The notes below the pieces were generated by a model that saw only the letters and a program-made list of their open reading frames with translations, searched no databases and was not told where the DNA came from. From positions 1 to 34,702 of the forward strand of contig JAFRRJ010000012.1 of assembly GCA_017428155.1 (NCBI GenBank): a stretch of DNA of 34,702 nt. Direction: 5' to 3'. The translations under genes and the position numbers were made by a program. Source of the stretch: Clostridiales bacterium. GTDB lineage: Bacteria; Bacillota; Clostridia; Saccharofermentanales; Saccharofermentanaceae. Shown piece by piece: positions 25,293 to 34,423 of this stretch. The stretch's first letter is position 1. Each line of letters opens with the position of its first letter.

Positions 25293-26012
25293 ATGCAGGA
25301 AGAAAAGGTCTTAAATCCCAAAAGATGGTTTATCCTCCCGAAGTGGGAGCAGCTTCCTGCTGAACTTAAAACGGATAAGATAAGACCTTACTACGATGCT
25401 TTATCCAAGCGCAAGGTGTCTTTATTCTTCAAGCGTGTATTTGATGTTGTAGTATCTTTCTTTGCGATAATAATCCTTTCATTGCCGATGCTGATAATAG
25501 CAATACTTATAAAGTGCGACTCCAAAGGTCCTGTATTCTTCAGGCAGGAAAGAGTTACAGCATACGGAGCCAGGTTTAAGATCCACAAGTTCAGGACTAT
25601 GGTTAATAATGCCGAGAGGCTCGGAACGAGCGTTACGATCGGCAATGACAGCAGGATAACTAAGATCGGAGCTAAGATAAGAGATCACAGGATAGATGAG
25701 CTTCCGCAGCTTTTCGATGTGTTATCAGGCAATATGACCTTTGTCGGCACAAGGCCCGAGGTCGTAAAGTATGTTGAAAGATATTCCGGCGAGATGAATG
25801 CGACGCTCCTTATGCCTGCCGGGATCACGTCTATGGCAAGCATCGAATATAAGGATGAGGCAGAGCTTCTCTCGAAGGCAGAAGATGCCGATGAAGTCTA
25901 TGTTAACGATATCCTTCCGGAGAAGATGAAGTGGAATCTCAAGTCTGTAAAGGAATTCGGATTCTTCAAAGATATCGGAGTTATCTTTAAGACTGTGGCG
26001 GCAGTGTTTTAG
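25293..26012 (+). CDS. Undecaprenyl-phosphate sugar-1-phosphate transferase
   Basis: A 239-residue initiating transferase (bacterial sugar transferase family, PglC/WcaJ core) that loads the first sugar phosphate onto undecaprenyl phosphate at the inner face of the membrane. It has one re-entrant or membrane helix (about 52-73) after KRVFDV, then GPVFFRQERV, FKIHKFRTM, RDHRIDELPQLFDVLSGNMTFVGTRPE, all hallmark motifs. It lacks the large N-terminal membrane domain of WcaJ, so it is the short form. A dehydrated UDP-sugar from the preceding gene is a likely donor precursor. Confidence 0.93.
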   Translation: MQEEKVLNPKRWFILPKWEQLPAELKTDKIRPYYDALSKRKVSLFFKRVFDVVVSFFAIIILSLPMLIIAILIKCDSKGPVFFRQERVTAYGARFKIHKFRTMVNNAERLGTSVTIGNDSRITKIGAKIRDHRIDELPQLFDVLSGNMTFVGTRPEVVKYVERYSGEMNATLLMPAGITSMASIEYKDEAELLSKAEDADEVYVNDILPEKMKWNLKSVKEFGFFKDIGVIFKTVAAVF

Positions 26013-26039
26013 GTTATACTTACGGAAGGGAAATAAAAG

Positions 26040-27029
26040 ATGTTAAAGCTGTCTGTTTGTATAATCGCATATAACGAAGAGAACTTCCTTCCAAGGCTTT
26101 TGGAAGATATAAAGAAGCAGGAATATCCTCATGAATTTACTGAGGTCGTTCTTATAGACGGCATGTCAGAGGATAAGACCAAGGCCATTATGGAAGCCTT
26201 CAAAGCTGAGGACAACGGATTTTATAACGTTCAGGTGCTTGATAATCCCGCGCGCATTCAGGCGGCAGGATGGAATGTGGCAATAAAGAATTTCACGGGC
26301 GATGTCTTATCAAGGATTGATGCCCATACTCATATCCCTTCCGATTTCTCAAGGAAGGTAATGGCGGATATTGAGCAGGGCGAGAATGTCGTTGGCGGCA
26401 AGCGTCCCTGCCTTGTAGAATCAGATTCCAAGTGGTCTAAGATGCTGCTCTCGACGGAGAATGCCCTGTTCGGAAGCAGTATAAATTCAAGCAGGAGAAG
26501 TGAGAGCAAGACCTATATCAAGACGATGTTCCATGCATCTTACAGAAGGGAAGTCTTCGATAAGGTAGGACTGTTTAACGAGAAGCTTATAAGAACCGAA
26601 GATAACGAGATGCATTACCGGATAAGGCAGGCCGGATTCAAGCTTCTTTATGATCCTGAGATCGTATCTTACCAGTATGCAAGATCCAGCCTTAAGAGGA
26701 TGATAAAGCAGAAGTTCGGCAACGGTTACTGGATAGGGCTTACGGTTAAGGTGTGCCCGGGATGTTTATCTTTGTATCACTTTATACCGTTTGTATTTGT
26801 TCTCGCGATAATTGCAACTTCGGTGATCGCGGCATCAGGTTTTCCATGGCTGTCTCTTCTTATGTGGGCGCTATACTGGCTCTTTGCTTTTGTAAGCATG
26901 GTTATTGCAATGATCAATGACGGCTTTAGTTTTGCGATGCTCCTGATGCCTTTTATCTTCCTCATACTTCATGTAAGTTACGGAATAGGCACGATAGCAG
27001 GTCTTCTGGACTTTAAGAGGCTTAAATGA
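26040..27029 (+). CDS. Family 2 glycosyltransferase with C-terminal membrane segments (ExoA-like)
   Basis: A 329-residue GT-A fold transferase adding a sugar to the lipid-linked repeat unit. It opens with LSVCIIAYNEENFLPRLLEDI, has LIDGMSEDKT at the nucleotide site, and SRIDAHTHI where the DxD acidic motif stands. EDNEMHYRIRQAG (about 188-200) corresponds to the catalytic-base ED region. At least two hydrophobic helices follow residue 240, as in ExoA-type enzymes of succinoglycan synthesis. The donor sugar is unknown. GGAAGGG lies just before the ATG. Confidence 0.9.
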   Translation: MLKLSVCIIAYNEENFLPRLLEDIKKQEYPHEFTEVVLIDGMSEDKTKAIMEAFKAEDNGFYNVQVLDNPARIQAAGWNVAIKNFTGDVLSRIDAHTHIPSDFSRKVMADIEQGENVVGGKRPCLVESDSKWSKMLLSTENALFGSSINSSRRSESKTYIKTMFHASYRREVFDKVGLFNEKLIRTEDNEMHYRIRQAGFKLLYDPEIVSYQYARSSLKRMIKQKFGNGYWIGLTVKVCPGCLSLYHFIPFVFVLAIIATSVIAASGFPWLSLLMWALYWLFAFVSMVIAMINDGFSFAMLLMPFIFLILHVSYGIGTIAGLLDFKRLK

Positions 27030-27030
27030 T

Positions 27031-27996
27031 ATGGATGACTTGATCAGTGTTATCGTCCCGGTATACGGAACAGAGAAGTACATAGAAAGGTGCTTAAAGA
27101 GCATCCTTGATCAGACATATAAGAATCTGGAGATCATTGTTGTCGATGACGGCACAAAGGATAATGCTGCAGTTATAGCTGAGAAGATCGCTGAGACTGA
27201 CGGAAGGATCAGGGTCGTCCATAAGCCTAACGGCGGCCTGTCGAGCGCCAGGAATAAAGGCCTTGAGGAAGCTTCCGGCAATTATATCTCGTACGTCGAT
27301 TCCGATGATTTTATAGCGCCTGACTTTATCGAGATCCTGTATAAGAACCTGAAGGATAATGACTGCGATATAGCTAAGGTCTTATATGAGGAAGTGACAT
27401 TTGATGAACCGCAGGACAGAAACCTTACAGGTGATATAAAGGTCTACAGGGGAGATGAGGTCAGAAGGGCGTTCCTTGACCTTAATATCGACAGCTGCTG
27501 CGATATCTTATACAGGCGTGATCTGATCGGCAGCACGAGATTTCCCGAAGGCAGAACGAGCGAAGATATTCCTTATAATTTTGAGATCTTCGGCAAAGCC
27601 CAAAAGTTCGTTGATATCCCTGTCGTTAAGTATTTTTACTATCACAATCCGGGTTCTATCAGCAATGGCCCGCTTGATAAGAATATGCTTAATTATCCGA
27701 TGTTCCGCAAGGAGATATATGAACATTACAAGGGCAAAGGCGATGTGGATCTTGAACTTAAGGCTGAATCCTTATATGCAAGATCACTCATGGGACTTAC
27801 GGCAAGGCTGTGCCTTTACGGGCATAAGCCTGAGATAGACGAGAAGCAGATAAGATCCGGATTCAAGTCTGAATTCAAGCTTCACAAACGTGCATTTTAT
27901 AACGATAAGGGAATCCCGTTATCAAGGAAGATACTTGCTGTGGGAGTATTTAACTTCTATCCCGCAGCAAGGCTTTTCAGAGGAGTGTTAAAGTGA
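27031..27996 (+). CDS. Family 2 glycosyltransferase (CpsI/EpsJ-like)
   Basis: A 321-residue soluble GT-A transferase: ISVIVPVYGTEKYIERCLKSI at the start, VVDDGTKDN, KPNGGLSSARNKGLEEASG, and the metal-binding YVDSDDF (about residues 89-95). TSEDIPYNFEIF (about 178-189) fits the catalytic-base segment. It begins 1 nt after the previous stop, so translation is coupled. Acceptor and donor are unknown. Confidence 0.93.
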   Translation: MDDLISVIVPVYGTEKYIERCLKSILDQTYKNLEIIVVDDGTKDNAAVIAEKIAETDGRIRVVHKPNGGLSSARNKGLEEASGNYISYVDSDDFIAPDFIEILYKNLKDNDCDIAKVLYEEVTFDEPQDRNLTGDIKVYRGDEVRRAFLDLNIDSCCDILYRRDLIGSTRFPEGRTSEDIPYNFEIFGKAQKFVDIPVVKYFYYHNPGSISNGPLDKNMLNYPMFRKEIYEHYKGKGDVDLELKAESLYARSLMGLTARLCLYGHKPEIDEKQIRSGFKSEFKLHKRAFYNDKGIPLSRKILAVGVFNFYPAARLFRGVLK

Positions 27997-29105
27997 TAAG
28001 GGTATTAGTTGACGGGCTTCCGAGAACAGTTGGCGGTATCGGAACCCTGATAATGAACATAGTTGATAAGAGCAGGGAGATCGACGGCGGATTCGAATTT
28101 GAATTCCTCGTTCCTTCCGGCTCGAGATATCTTGAGATCCTCGAAAAGCGTAAGGAGAAGTATTATCTTGTTCCTCCGGTCTCGAAAACATCCGAATACA
28201 AGGAAGCGATCACTAAGATCGTAACTGACACACACTACGATTTTCTGTGGTTCAACAATACGAGCAAAGTAAATATCTACCTTCCGAGGATCGCCAAAAA
28301 GGTTGGAAAGTGCAAGGTTATTGCACATATCCACGGCATGAGCATTGAAGCATCGCAAAAGCGCAAGATGATCCTTACGGCATTGGACAGGCTTAATGCT
28401 CCTGAGATGTATAAGCTTATAGATATCCCTCTTGCATGTTCAAAGGCTTCGGCAAAGTATTACTATAAAAACAGAAAGCTCCTTGAGCGTTCTACCGTTA
28501 TCTTTAACGGGATCGTGACTTCAAGATTCGTTTTCGATGAAGATGACAGAAAGACTGTCAGGGAAGAACTTGGATTAACAGAAGGCGATATCCTGCTCGG
28601 AACAGTCGGAAGACTTACGGCGATCAAGAATTACCCCTTTATTATCAACATGATGAAGGACCTTCCTGATAACTATAAGCTTATAATCGCAGGAATAGGC
28701 GAGGATGATAAAGCACTTCAGTCGCTGATTGACGGAAGTGATCTCGGGTCGCGTTGCAGGCTCTTAGGATTAAGGACTGACATCCCTCAGCTGCTTTCTG
28801 CTATGGATGTATTCCTTCTCCCGTCCATCTCGGAAGGAATGCCATTCTCGGTTATAGAAGCGCAGGCATCGGGTCTTCCGTGTGTTATAAGTGATACACT
28901 CTCGGACGAGCTTGATATCACGGGACTTGTTAAAAATGCTGCAATTGATAACGGCACAAAGGTCTGGGCGGATAAAATAATGCAAATCTCTATTGGAAAA
29001 AATTCCAGATTGGAGTATTCTTCCAAAGTCAGGGAAGCAGGATATGACATTGATGTTGCCTGCAGGCAGTTTACTGAAATACTTAAGAAGAATACGGGTA
29101 ATTGA
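27993..29105 (+). CDS. Family 4 glycosyltransferase (GT-B fold)
   Basis: A 370-residue retaining transferase, with a GTG start overlapping the previous gene by 4 nt (GTGA) and preceded by AGAGGAG. The N-terminal half has GGIGTLIMN. The donor-binding half has GTVGRLTAIKNYPF, LGLRTDIPQLLSAMDVFLLPS and SEGMPFSVIEAQASGLPCVIS, the E-x7-E signature. It probably adds a later sugar of the repeat unit. Confidence 0.93.
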   Translation: MIRVLVDGLPRTVGGIGTLIMNIVDKSREIDGGFEFEFLVPSGSRYLEILEKRKEKYYLVPPVSKTSEYKEAITKIVTDTHYDFLWFNNTSKVNIYLPRIAKKVGKCKVIAHIHGMSIEASQKRKMILTALDRLNAPEMYKLIDIPLACSKASAKYYYKNRKLLERSTVIFNGIVTSRFVFDEDDRKTVREELGLTEGDILLGTVGRLTAIKNYPFIINMMKDLPDNYKLIIAGIGEDDKALQSLIDGSDLGSRCRLLGLRTDIPQLLSAMDVFLLPSISEGMPFSVIEAQASGLPCVISDTLSDELDITGLVKNAAIDNGTKVWADKIMQISIGKNSRLEYSSKVREAGYDIDVACRQFTEILKKNTGN

Positions 29106-29111
29106 TCTTAT

Positions 29112-30551
29112 ATGAGCAAGATGAAGACATTGCTGAAGGATACTGCGGTTTTTGCCCTTGGAAGCATAGGGTCAAAGATCATAATGTTTTTTCTCGTGCC
29201 TTTCTATTCAATCTATCTTACGACAGAGGAGTGGGGTGTATCAGACCTTGTTTTCGCTGCTGCACAGGTAGCGATACCGGTTGTCTCGATCGTCATCTTT
29301 GACTCGGTCATGAGGTTCGGAATATATTACAAGGAGCGGCCACAGGATGTCCTTCTTGTAGGTATCATCGTCTGGATGATAGGATCTGCAGTAACGATAC
29401 CATTAAGCATTTTTCTGGTCTTCTATAATACTTTAAGACCGTGGATCATATATTTTGACCTGTATGTAATACTTAACATCCTCCTGAGCATACTGATGTG
29501 TTTTATCAAGGCGGTCGGGAAGAATATGGTTTTCGCGATCGTATCGATAATCCAGACACTCGTATATGCGCTTTCCAACATCTTATATATTGCAGTCTTC
29601 AAGATCAATATCGAAGGCTATCTCCTGTCGAGCCTTATATCACATACGGTTGCGGTCATTATCACGCTCTTTGCAGGAAAGATATTCTTATATCTCAGGC
29701 AGGCAAAATTCGATAAGAAGATCTGCAAGGAGATGGTCAAATATTCGACTCCTCTGATCGCTAACAATATTTCCTGGTGGGCAATTCAGTCGTCGGACAA
29801 GTTCATGATCGAGCGCATGATAAACCAGTCCGATCTGGGCCTTTATAATGCTGCATCAAGAATACCTTCGATAATCAGTGTTTTCGTAACCGTATTCCAG
29901 TCGGCATTCGGAATATCATCGAGCAGGGAGATGGATACAACGAAGGATACTTCATATTTCAAGAAGATCTTCGAAGTGTTCTCGGTTGCCGTTACTATTG
30001 CATCTCTTGCACTGTGTATAATAATCAAGCCTTTCATGGCCGTATACGAACCGGGAGAAGGATATGAGGATGCGTGGAAGCTTGTTCCGCTCCTGCTGCT
30101 GTCGGCTGTATTCTCGGCTTATTCCGGATATTTCGGAGCGCTTTACGGTGCGATCAAGAAGACCGTAAACAACATGATCTCGACTTTTGTCGCAGCGATC
30201 ACGAATGTTATCGCTAATTTCCTTTGCATATACTTCTTCGGTGTTGTCGGTGCCGTTATGGGCACAGCGATCTCTTATATCGTATTGGGCATCTACAGAA
30301 TGGTCGATGTCAACAGATACATGAAGATCGACTATAACATCCCGAAGATGTTCGTAAACAGTACGGTGTTTGCCGTCGCAACTATCGCATCCACAATGAA
30401 TTTCCATATCTATCTGATCCCGTCAGCATGCATGCTTGTCCTTATCATCTATAACTTCAAGGAGATAAAGAAGATAATCGTGACAATCTGGAATTTTGTT
30501 ATGGGATTCCTGAAGAAGAACAGAAAGCCCACGGTAAAGAGCGATGTTTGA
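29112..30551 (+). CDS. Wzx-type polysaccharide flippase
   Basis: A 479-residue integral membrane protein of the MOP superfamily with about 12-14 hydrophobic helices, starting with FALGSIGSKIIMFFLVPFYS, which is typical of Wzx and RfbX. It would turn the finished lipid-linked repeat unit to the outer face. It lies in the operon 6 nt after the GT4 gene and overlaps licD-like gene 1 by 8 nt. Confidence 0.92.
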   Translation: MSKMKTLLKDTAVFALGSIGSKIIMFFLVPFYSIYLTTEEWGVSDLVFAAAQVAIPVVSIVIFDSVMRFGIYYKERPQDVLLVGIIVWMIGSAVTIPLSIFLVFYNTLRPWIIYFDLYVILNILLSILMCFIKAVGKNMVFAIVSIIQTLVYALSNILYIAVFKINIEGYLLSSLISHTVAVIITLFAGKIFLYLRQAKFDKKICKEMVKYSTPLIANNISWWAIQSSDKFMIERMINQSDLGLYNAASRIPSIISVFVTVFQSAFGISSSREMDTTKDTSYFKKIFEVFSVAVTIASLALCIIIKPFMAVYEPGEGYEDAWKLVPLLLLSAVFSAYSGYFGALYGAIKKTVNNMISTFVAAITNVIANFLCIYFFGVVGAVMGTAISYIVLGIYRMVDVNRYMKIDYNIPKMFVNSTVFAVATIASTMNFHIYLIPSACMLVLIIYNFKEIKKIIVTIWNFVMGFLKKNRKPTVKSDV

Positions 30552-31398
30552 TTTAAGAGGCCTACAGCTTAAGGAATTAGAGATCTTGCAGGCAGTACAC
30601 GACGCCTGTGAGAAGCTTGGCATCGAGTATTACATCGCCTTCGGCACGCTCTTAGGTGCAGTAAGACATAAGGGCTTTATCCCGTGGGACGATGATATCG
30701 ATATCGTAATGACTTATGAGAACTTCGACAGGTTCATTAATGAAGCACCTGCTGTGCTCCCGCCTAATCTCGGGATCCAGCACTGGAAATATGAGGACTG
30801 TCCGAATCTTTTCCCGAAGGTGAGGGATAAGAATACGACATTCCTACATGCCGAGCATTTAGGACTTGATATCAATCAGGGCGTATTTATCGACATATTT
30901 CCGATACTTGTTCTCAATAATAAGAAAGCTTTGAAGTGCGAGCTCAGGAAAGAGGCGCTCTTCAATGCAGTGAACAGATGTCTTGACCAGTCGTTTGTTG
31001 ACACGGTAAAGCGCGCTTCGAGCATAAGGAAAGCCAAGATCCTGCATGCGGTATTTTCGAAGGGTCTGTTTAAGATCAGGAACAGAAGGAAGTTCATTGC
31101 AAGAGAGGAGAACAGAAGAAGAAAGCTCTCTAACAAAGGCAATGACTTCACTTATGTCGACAACTGCATCGGTCCTTTATCAATGTGGAACGGACGTGCT
31201 TTGTATGAATTTGAAGGGCATGAATTCTGGGGCCCGAAGGACTACGATACCGTGTTAAAGTACCACTACGGCGATTATATGAAGATTCCGCCGCCGGAGC
31301 AGCAGAGGACTCATAAGCCTTTGTTTGTCGATCTCGAGAAAGGCTACACAAAAGACGAGATCCTTGATATGGTTAAGAGCGGAAATATTAAAGTATAA
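30544..31398 (+). CDS. LicD family phosphotransferase, copy 1
   Basis: A 284-residue protein of the LicD (PF04991) family, whose members attach phosphocholine or other phospho-groups to surface sugars. The nucleotidyltransferase-like core is clear: FGTLLGAVRHKGFIPWDDDIDIVM, with the acidic triplet DDDID (about 49-53), then KVRDKNTTF and GVFIDIFPI. HYGDYMKIPPPEQQRTHKP near the C-terminus is the usual LicD ending. No transmembrane segment is seen. No choline uptake or activation genes (licA, licC) are in the window, so the transferred group is unknown. Confidence 0.9.
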   Translation: MFDLRGLQLKELEILQAVHDACEKLGIEYYIAFGTLLGAVRHKGFIPWDDDIDIVMTYENFDRFINEAPAVLPPNLGIQHWKYEDCPNLFPKVRDKNTTFLHAEHLGLDINQGVFIDIFPILVLNNKKALKCELRKEALFNAVNRCLDQSFVDTVKRASSIRKAKILHAVFSKGLFKIRNRRKFIAREENRRRKLSNKGNDFTYVDNCIGPLSMWNGRALYEFEGHEFWGPKDYDTVLKYHYGDYMKIPPPEQQRTHKPLFVDLEKGYTKDEILDMVKSGNIKV

Positions 31399-31412
31399 GG
31401 ATTTCCCGGAAT

Positions 31413-32279
31413 ATGTACGATTACGATTTAAGAGCCTTACAGCTTAAAGAGATAGATATCCTTCAGCAGGTCCATGACACCTGCGAGAAGCTCGGAATAG
31501 AGTATTTTATTTGCTTCGGCACTTTTATCGGCGCCGTAAGGCATAAAGGCTTTATCCCGTGGGACGATGACATCGATATCGCTATGACGTGGGAGAACTA
31601 CGACAGGTTCATCAAGGAAGCGCCCGCTGTGCTCCCTGACAACCTTCAGATCCAGCACTGGAGATATGAGCCTGAGTGTCCCAATGTTTTCGCCAAAATA
31701 AGAGACAAGAACTCGACATTCCTTCATCATGAGCATATCGATCTTGATATCTGCCAGGGCGTATTCATCGACATCTTCCCTATAACGAGAGTCAAGGAAG
31801 GCATGAAGTACGTTAAGCGCGAGAAGAAGAGGCGTTACTATTTCAATCTCATCAACGAGTGCCTCGATATCGCATACGTTAATCATATGAACACAGCGAA
31901 AAAGAGGTTCTTCGGCAAGATAATAAACGCTGTTTTCGCACACGGGCCATTCAAGATAAGGAACCGTGCAAAGTTCATCGCAAGTGAAGAGAACCGCATG
32001 AGAAAACTCGATGCAAAGGGCTATCCCTATACGTATTACGACAACTGCTGGGGCCCTTACTCGCACTATCTCGAGCGTGCACTCTACGAATACGACGGCC
32101 ACATGTTCTGGGGGCCAAAAGACTACGATGGAGTGTTAAAGCTTCACTACGGCGATTATATGAAGATACCGCCGCCGGAAAAGCAGCGCACCCATAAACC
32201 TTTATATGTCGATCTTACAAGGTGTCTTACCAAGGACGAGATACAACAGATGATAAAGTCCGGCGAGATCGAGCTCTAA
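31413..32279 (+). CDS. LicD family phosphotransferase, copy 2
   Basis: A 288-residue paralogue of the preceding gene with the same block order: LRALQLKEIDILQQVHDTCEKL, FGTFIGAVRHKGFIPWDDDIDIAMTWENYDRF, KIRDKNSTF, GVFIDIFPI, and HYGDYMKIPPPEKQRTHKP. The two differ mainly in the middle (about 130-190), which in LicD proteins is the less conserved region. The pattern indicates a tandem duplication with divergence, perhaps to modify two different positions of the repeat unit. It is the last gene of the polysaccharide operon. Confidence 0.9.
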   Translation: MYDYDLRALQLKEIDILQQVHDTCEKLGIEYFICFGTFIGAVRHKGFIPWDDDIDIAMTWENYDRFIKEAPAVLPDNLQIQHWRYEPECPNVFAKIRDKNSTFLHHEHIDLDICQGVFIDIFPITRVKEGMKYVKREKKRRYYFNLINECLDIAYVNHMNTAKKRFFGKIINAVFAHGPFKIRNRAKFIASEENRMRKLDAKGYPYTYYDNCWGPYSHYLERALYEYDGHMFWGPKDYDGVLKLHYGDYMKIPPPEKQRTHKPLYVDLTRCLTKDEIQQMIKSGEIEL

Positions 32280-32335
32280 TAAAAATTTAATATCACTGTC
32301 ATAGATAGTTTTAAGCAAAAAACTAAAATATCCGT

Positions 32336-32353
32336 TACAATATGCATATGAAA
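32336..32353 (+). promoter_or_regulatory. TACAAT box at the start codon; possible leaderless start
   Basis: TACAAT (32336-32341) lies directly before ATG 32342 and 7 nt before ATG 32348. No Shine-Dalgarno sequence precedes either ATG. If the box is a -10 element, transcription would begin about at ATG 32348. No good -35 is visible. Confidence 0.3.
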
Positions 32354-34180
32354 ATTGCTGCGTTTATCGGTGACATGTACAGGGACTATTCATCGTCCAT
32401 CATCAGATATATCGATACCTATGCCCGTGATAATGGGCACAGGGTGGATATTTACGGCAATTGCTCGATCCCCAGTGTAAATCCTATCCAGGTCATCGGT
32501 TATAAGAGCATCCTTCATGTCCCGAACCTTCATGATTACGACGGCATTATCATCTGCTACGATACGATCAACCATACCGGTATGGGCAACGAGCTTATTG
32601 AAGAGCTCCTTGCAGATCCGGAATCACCGCCGGTCGTTTGCATAAGAGCCGAGATCAACGGTTTCTTCAATGTTGTTCCCGATAACCGGGCGATAATGAA
32701 CGAGATCTCAAGATACGTAATATCAAAATGCAAGACCGGCAATATCGGCTTCGTAATGGGAAGAGATGACCTCGTCGATTCGGCGGAAAGACTTGCCGGA
32801 TTTGAAGATGCGATGCGTGATGCAGGCTACGAAGCTGATCCTGATAAAGTCTTCCACGGCAATTACTGGATCGACCAGGGCCCTCAGATGGTGGATTTCT
32901 TCCTGGGTGAAGACGGCAAGCTCCCTGAAGCTGTTGTATGCTCGAATGACTATATGGCGATCGCGCTTATCGATGAGCTTATTGTAAGAGGGTATTCCGT
33001 CCCTGAAGACATCATGGTAAGCGGCGTTGATAATCTTACAGAGGCATCAGACCACATTCCTTCGATCACCACGATCGAGATCTCAGATAAAGACCTTGCA
33101 TATTCTGCGATGGAACTTCTGGAGAAGATCCACGATAAAGCAAATCCGGATATTTATGTGACCGTATCAGGCAACATCGTTCCACGTGAGAGCACGGGTG
33201 ATATTGATGAGGGAAGAGATGTCTACAAAGCAATGCGTGACTTAAAGCTTTCCAAAGCCAACACGATAGATGCGATGAGGCAGTTCACCGTAATAAGCGC
33301 TTTGTTTGACAGTGCTCTTACCCAGGAAGCGGCTATTCAGGTAACGCTTGAGAACTTAAGAGAACTCCCGAGTGTCAAAGACTGCTACCTTTGCAGATAC
33401 AGGGAGATCGGAAGGGAACTTGTCGGATACTTTAAGGCGAAGGGCGATCTCGAGATCTTCGCTATGCCTTTTCCTAATGAGCATCTCCTCCCGGACGGGT
33501 TTATGGAAGACCACACCGGTTCATATATATTCCTGCCGCTGTCATATTCCAACGTAGCTTACGGTTATGCCGTATTAGACGTCGATATGAGCGAGCGCTT
33601 CTTTATAAATGAGAAGATCGAATTCATTTTCCTTCAGGTAGGCCAGATCATTAACAGGCTTGAGCTCTACCAGAAGCTCTTCGGTATTGCCGATATCATG
33701 GATCTTTATACCAAAGATCCTCTTACCGGTGTCTTGAACAGGAGAGGTTTTGAGACAAGGCTCACAGAACTTTTCGATAAAGAAGGTAATAAAATTCACG
33801 ATCTTGCGATTGTCTCAATCGACATGGATGAGTTAAAATATATAAATGATACGTTCGGGCACAACACCGGGGATGAAGCCATCAAGCAGTTGACCCGTTG
33901 TATCGAGAATGCACTTATATCAGGTGAATTCGTTGCCAGAATGGGAGGCGATGAGTTCGCCTGCGTCCTTAACCTCAAATATGTCGGCCGCGTCGGCCAG
34001 TTTATTAGATCTGTAAGGACTAATATCAAGGATATCAACACCACGGGTGAGAATCCTTATGAATTAAGCGCAAGCATCGGCACCTGTGAGCTTACTCAGT
34101 GGAGTGATCTCATTGAGTGCATGAATAAGGCCGATAAAGCTATGTATTTAGAGAAGAAGGCCAAAAAGAAAAACCGCTGA
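32348..34180 (+). CDS. LacI-type sensor domain fused to GGDEF diguanylate cyclase
   Basis: The first about 280 residues resemble a LacI/periplasmic-binding-like sugar sensor (KIAAFIGDMYRDYSSSII, GFVMGRDDLVDSAERLAGFEDAMRDAGYEAD, AVVCSNDYMAIALIDELIVRGYSVPEDI, SGVDN) with neither an HTH nor a signal peptide, so it should be cytoplasmic. A middle region (about 300-450) looks GAF-like. The last 160 residues are a GGDEF domain with an intact MGGDEF signature (535-539 counted from ATG 32342) and IDMDELKYINDTFGHNTGD. The RxxD inhibitory site is missing (ISGE at that place). It likely makes c-di-GMP in response to a small ligand, perhaps a sugar. Start chosen at 32348; 32342 is in frame. It lies 68 nt after the polysaccharide operon. 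Confidence 0.85.
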   Translation: MKIAAFIGDMYRDYSSSIIRYIDTYARDNGHRVDIYGNCSIPSVNPIQVIGYKSILHVPNLHDYDGIIICYDTINHTGMGNELIEELLADPESPPVVCIRAEINGFFNVVPDNRAIMNEISRYVISKCKTGNIGFVMGRDDLVDSAERLAGFEDAMRDAGYEADPDKVFHGNYWIDQGPQMVDFFLGEDGKLPEAVVCSNDYMAIALIDELIVRGYSVPEDIMVSGVDNLTEASDHIPSITTIEISDKDLAYSAMELLEKIHDKANPDIYVTVSGNIVPRESTGDIDEGRDVYKAMRDLKLSKANTIDAMRQFTVISALFDSALTQEAAIQVTLENLRELPSVKDCYLCRYREIGRELVGYFKAKGDLEIFAMPFPNEHLLPDGFMEDHTGSYIFLPLSYSNVAYGYAVLDVDMSERFFINEKIEFIFLQVGQIINRLELYQKLFGIADIMDLYTKDPLTGVLNRRGFETRLTELFDKEGNKIHDLAIVSIDMDELKYINDTFGHNTGDEAIKQLTRCIENALISGEFVARMGGDEFACVLNLKYVGRVGQFIRSVRTNIKDINTTGENPYELSASIGTCELTQWSDLIECMNKADKAMYLEKKAKKKNR

Positions 34181-34197
34181 TCTTTTCAGCTGTTTTA
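34176..34197 (+). terminator. Weak terminator overlapping the stop codon of the GGDEF gene
   Basis: GCTGA (34176-34180) pairs with TCAGC (34186-34190), then TGTTTTA. The stem is short, so it is uncertain. Confidence 0.35.
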
Positions 34198-34235
34198 TAA
34201 AGAAAACCCTTAACCGCCGGCAAGCAAATGGGGTG

Positions 34236-34282
34236 TATACCGTATCAGGAATCGTTATTGGTTTTTGATACGGTATATTTTT
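34236..34282. terminator. 12-bp hairpin with T-run, terminator-like
   Basis: TATACCGTATCA (34236-34247) and TGATACGGTATA (34266-34277) are a perfect inverted repeat with an 18-nt loop, followed by five T. It may be the true terminator of the preceding gene. It also contains the CGTATC...GATA core of the hairpin arrays and may be a member of that family. Confidence 0.65.
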
Positions 34283-34290
34283 GTGGGGCC

Positions 34291-34355
34291 GTGGGATTTT
34301 GAGGTGGGATTCTGAGGTGGGATTCTGAGGTGGGATTCTGAGGTGGGATTCTGTC
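34291..34355. repeat. 13-bp tandem repeat, 5 copies
   Basis: GTGGGATTCTGAG is repeated five times head to tail; the first copy has one changed base and the last has its final two bases changed. The period is not a multiple of three and no ribosome binding site is near, so it is non-coding. It lies between the terminator-like hairpin and hairpin array 3. Confidence 0.9.
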
Positions 34356-34423
34356 GTGAGGGAGGTAAAAGGTCCCTTCAAAAGGTTTCTAACAATTGCC
34401 CGCGCGCCCTGATTTTGGGGCTG

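Noticed and set aside
31437..32102. Antisense frame of 221 codons within the second licD gene
   Set aside because: Shadow of a conserved LicD core; no independent start signals.
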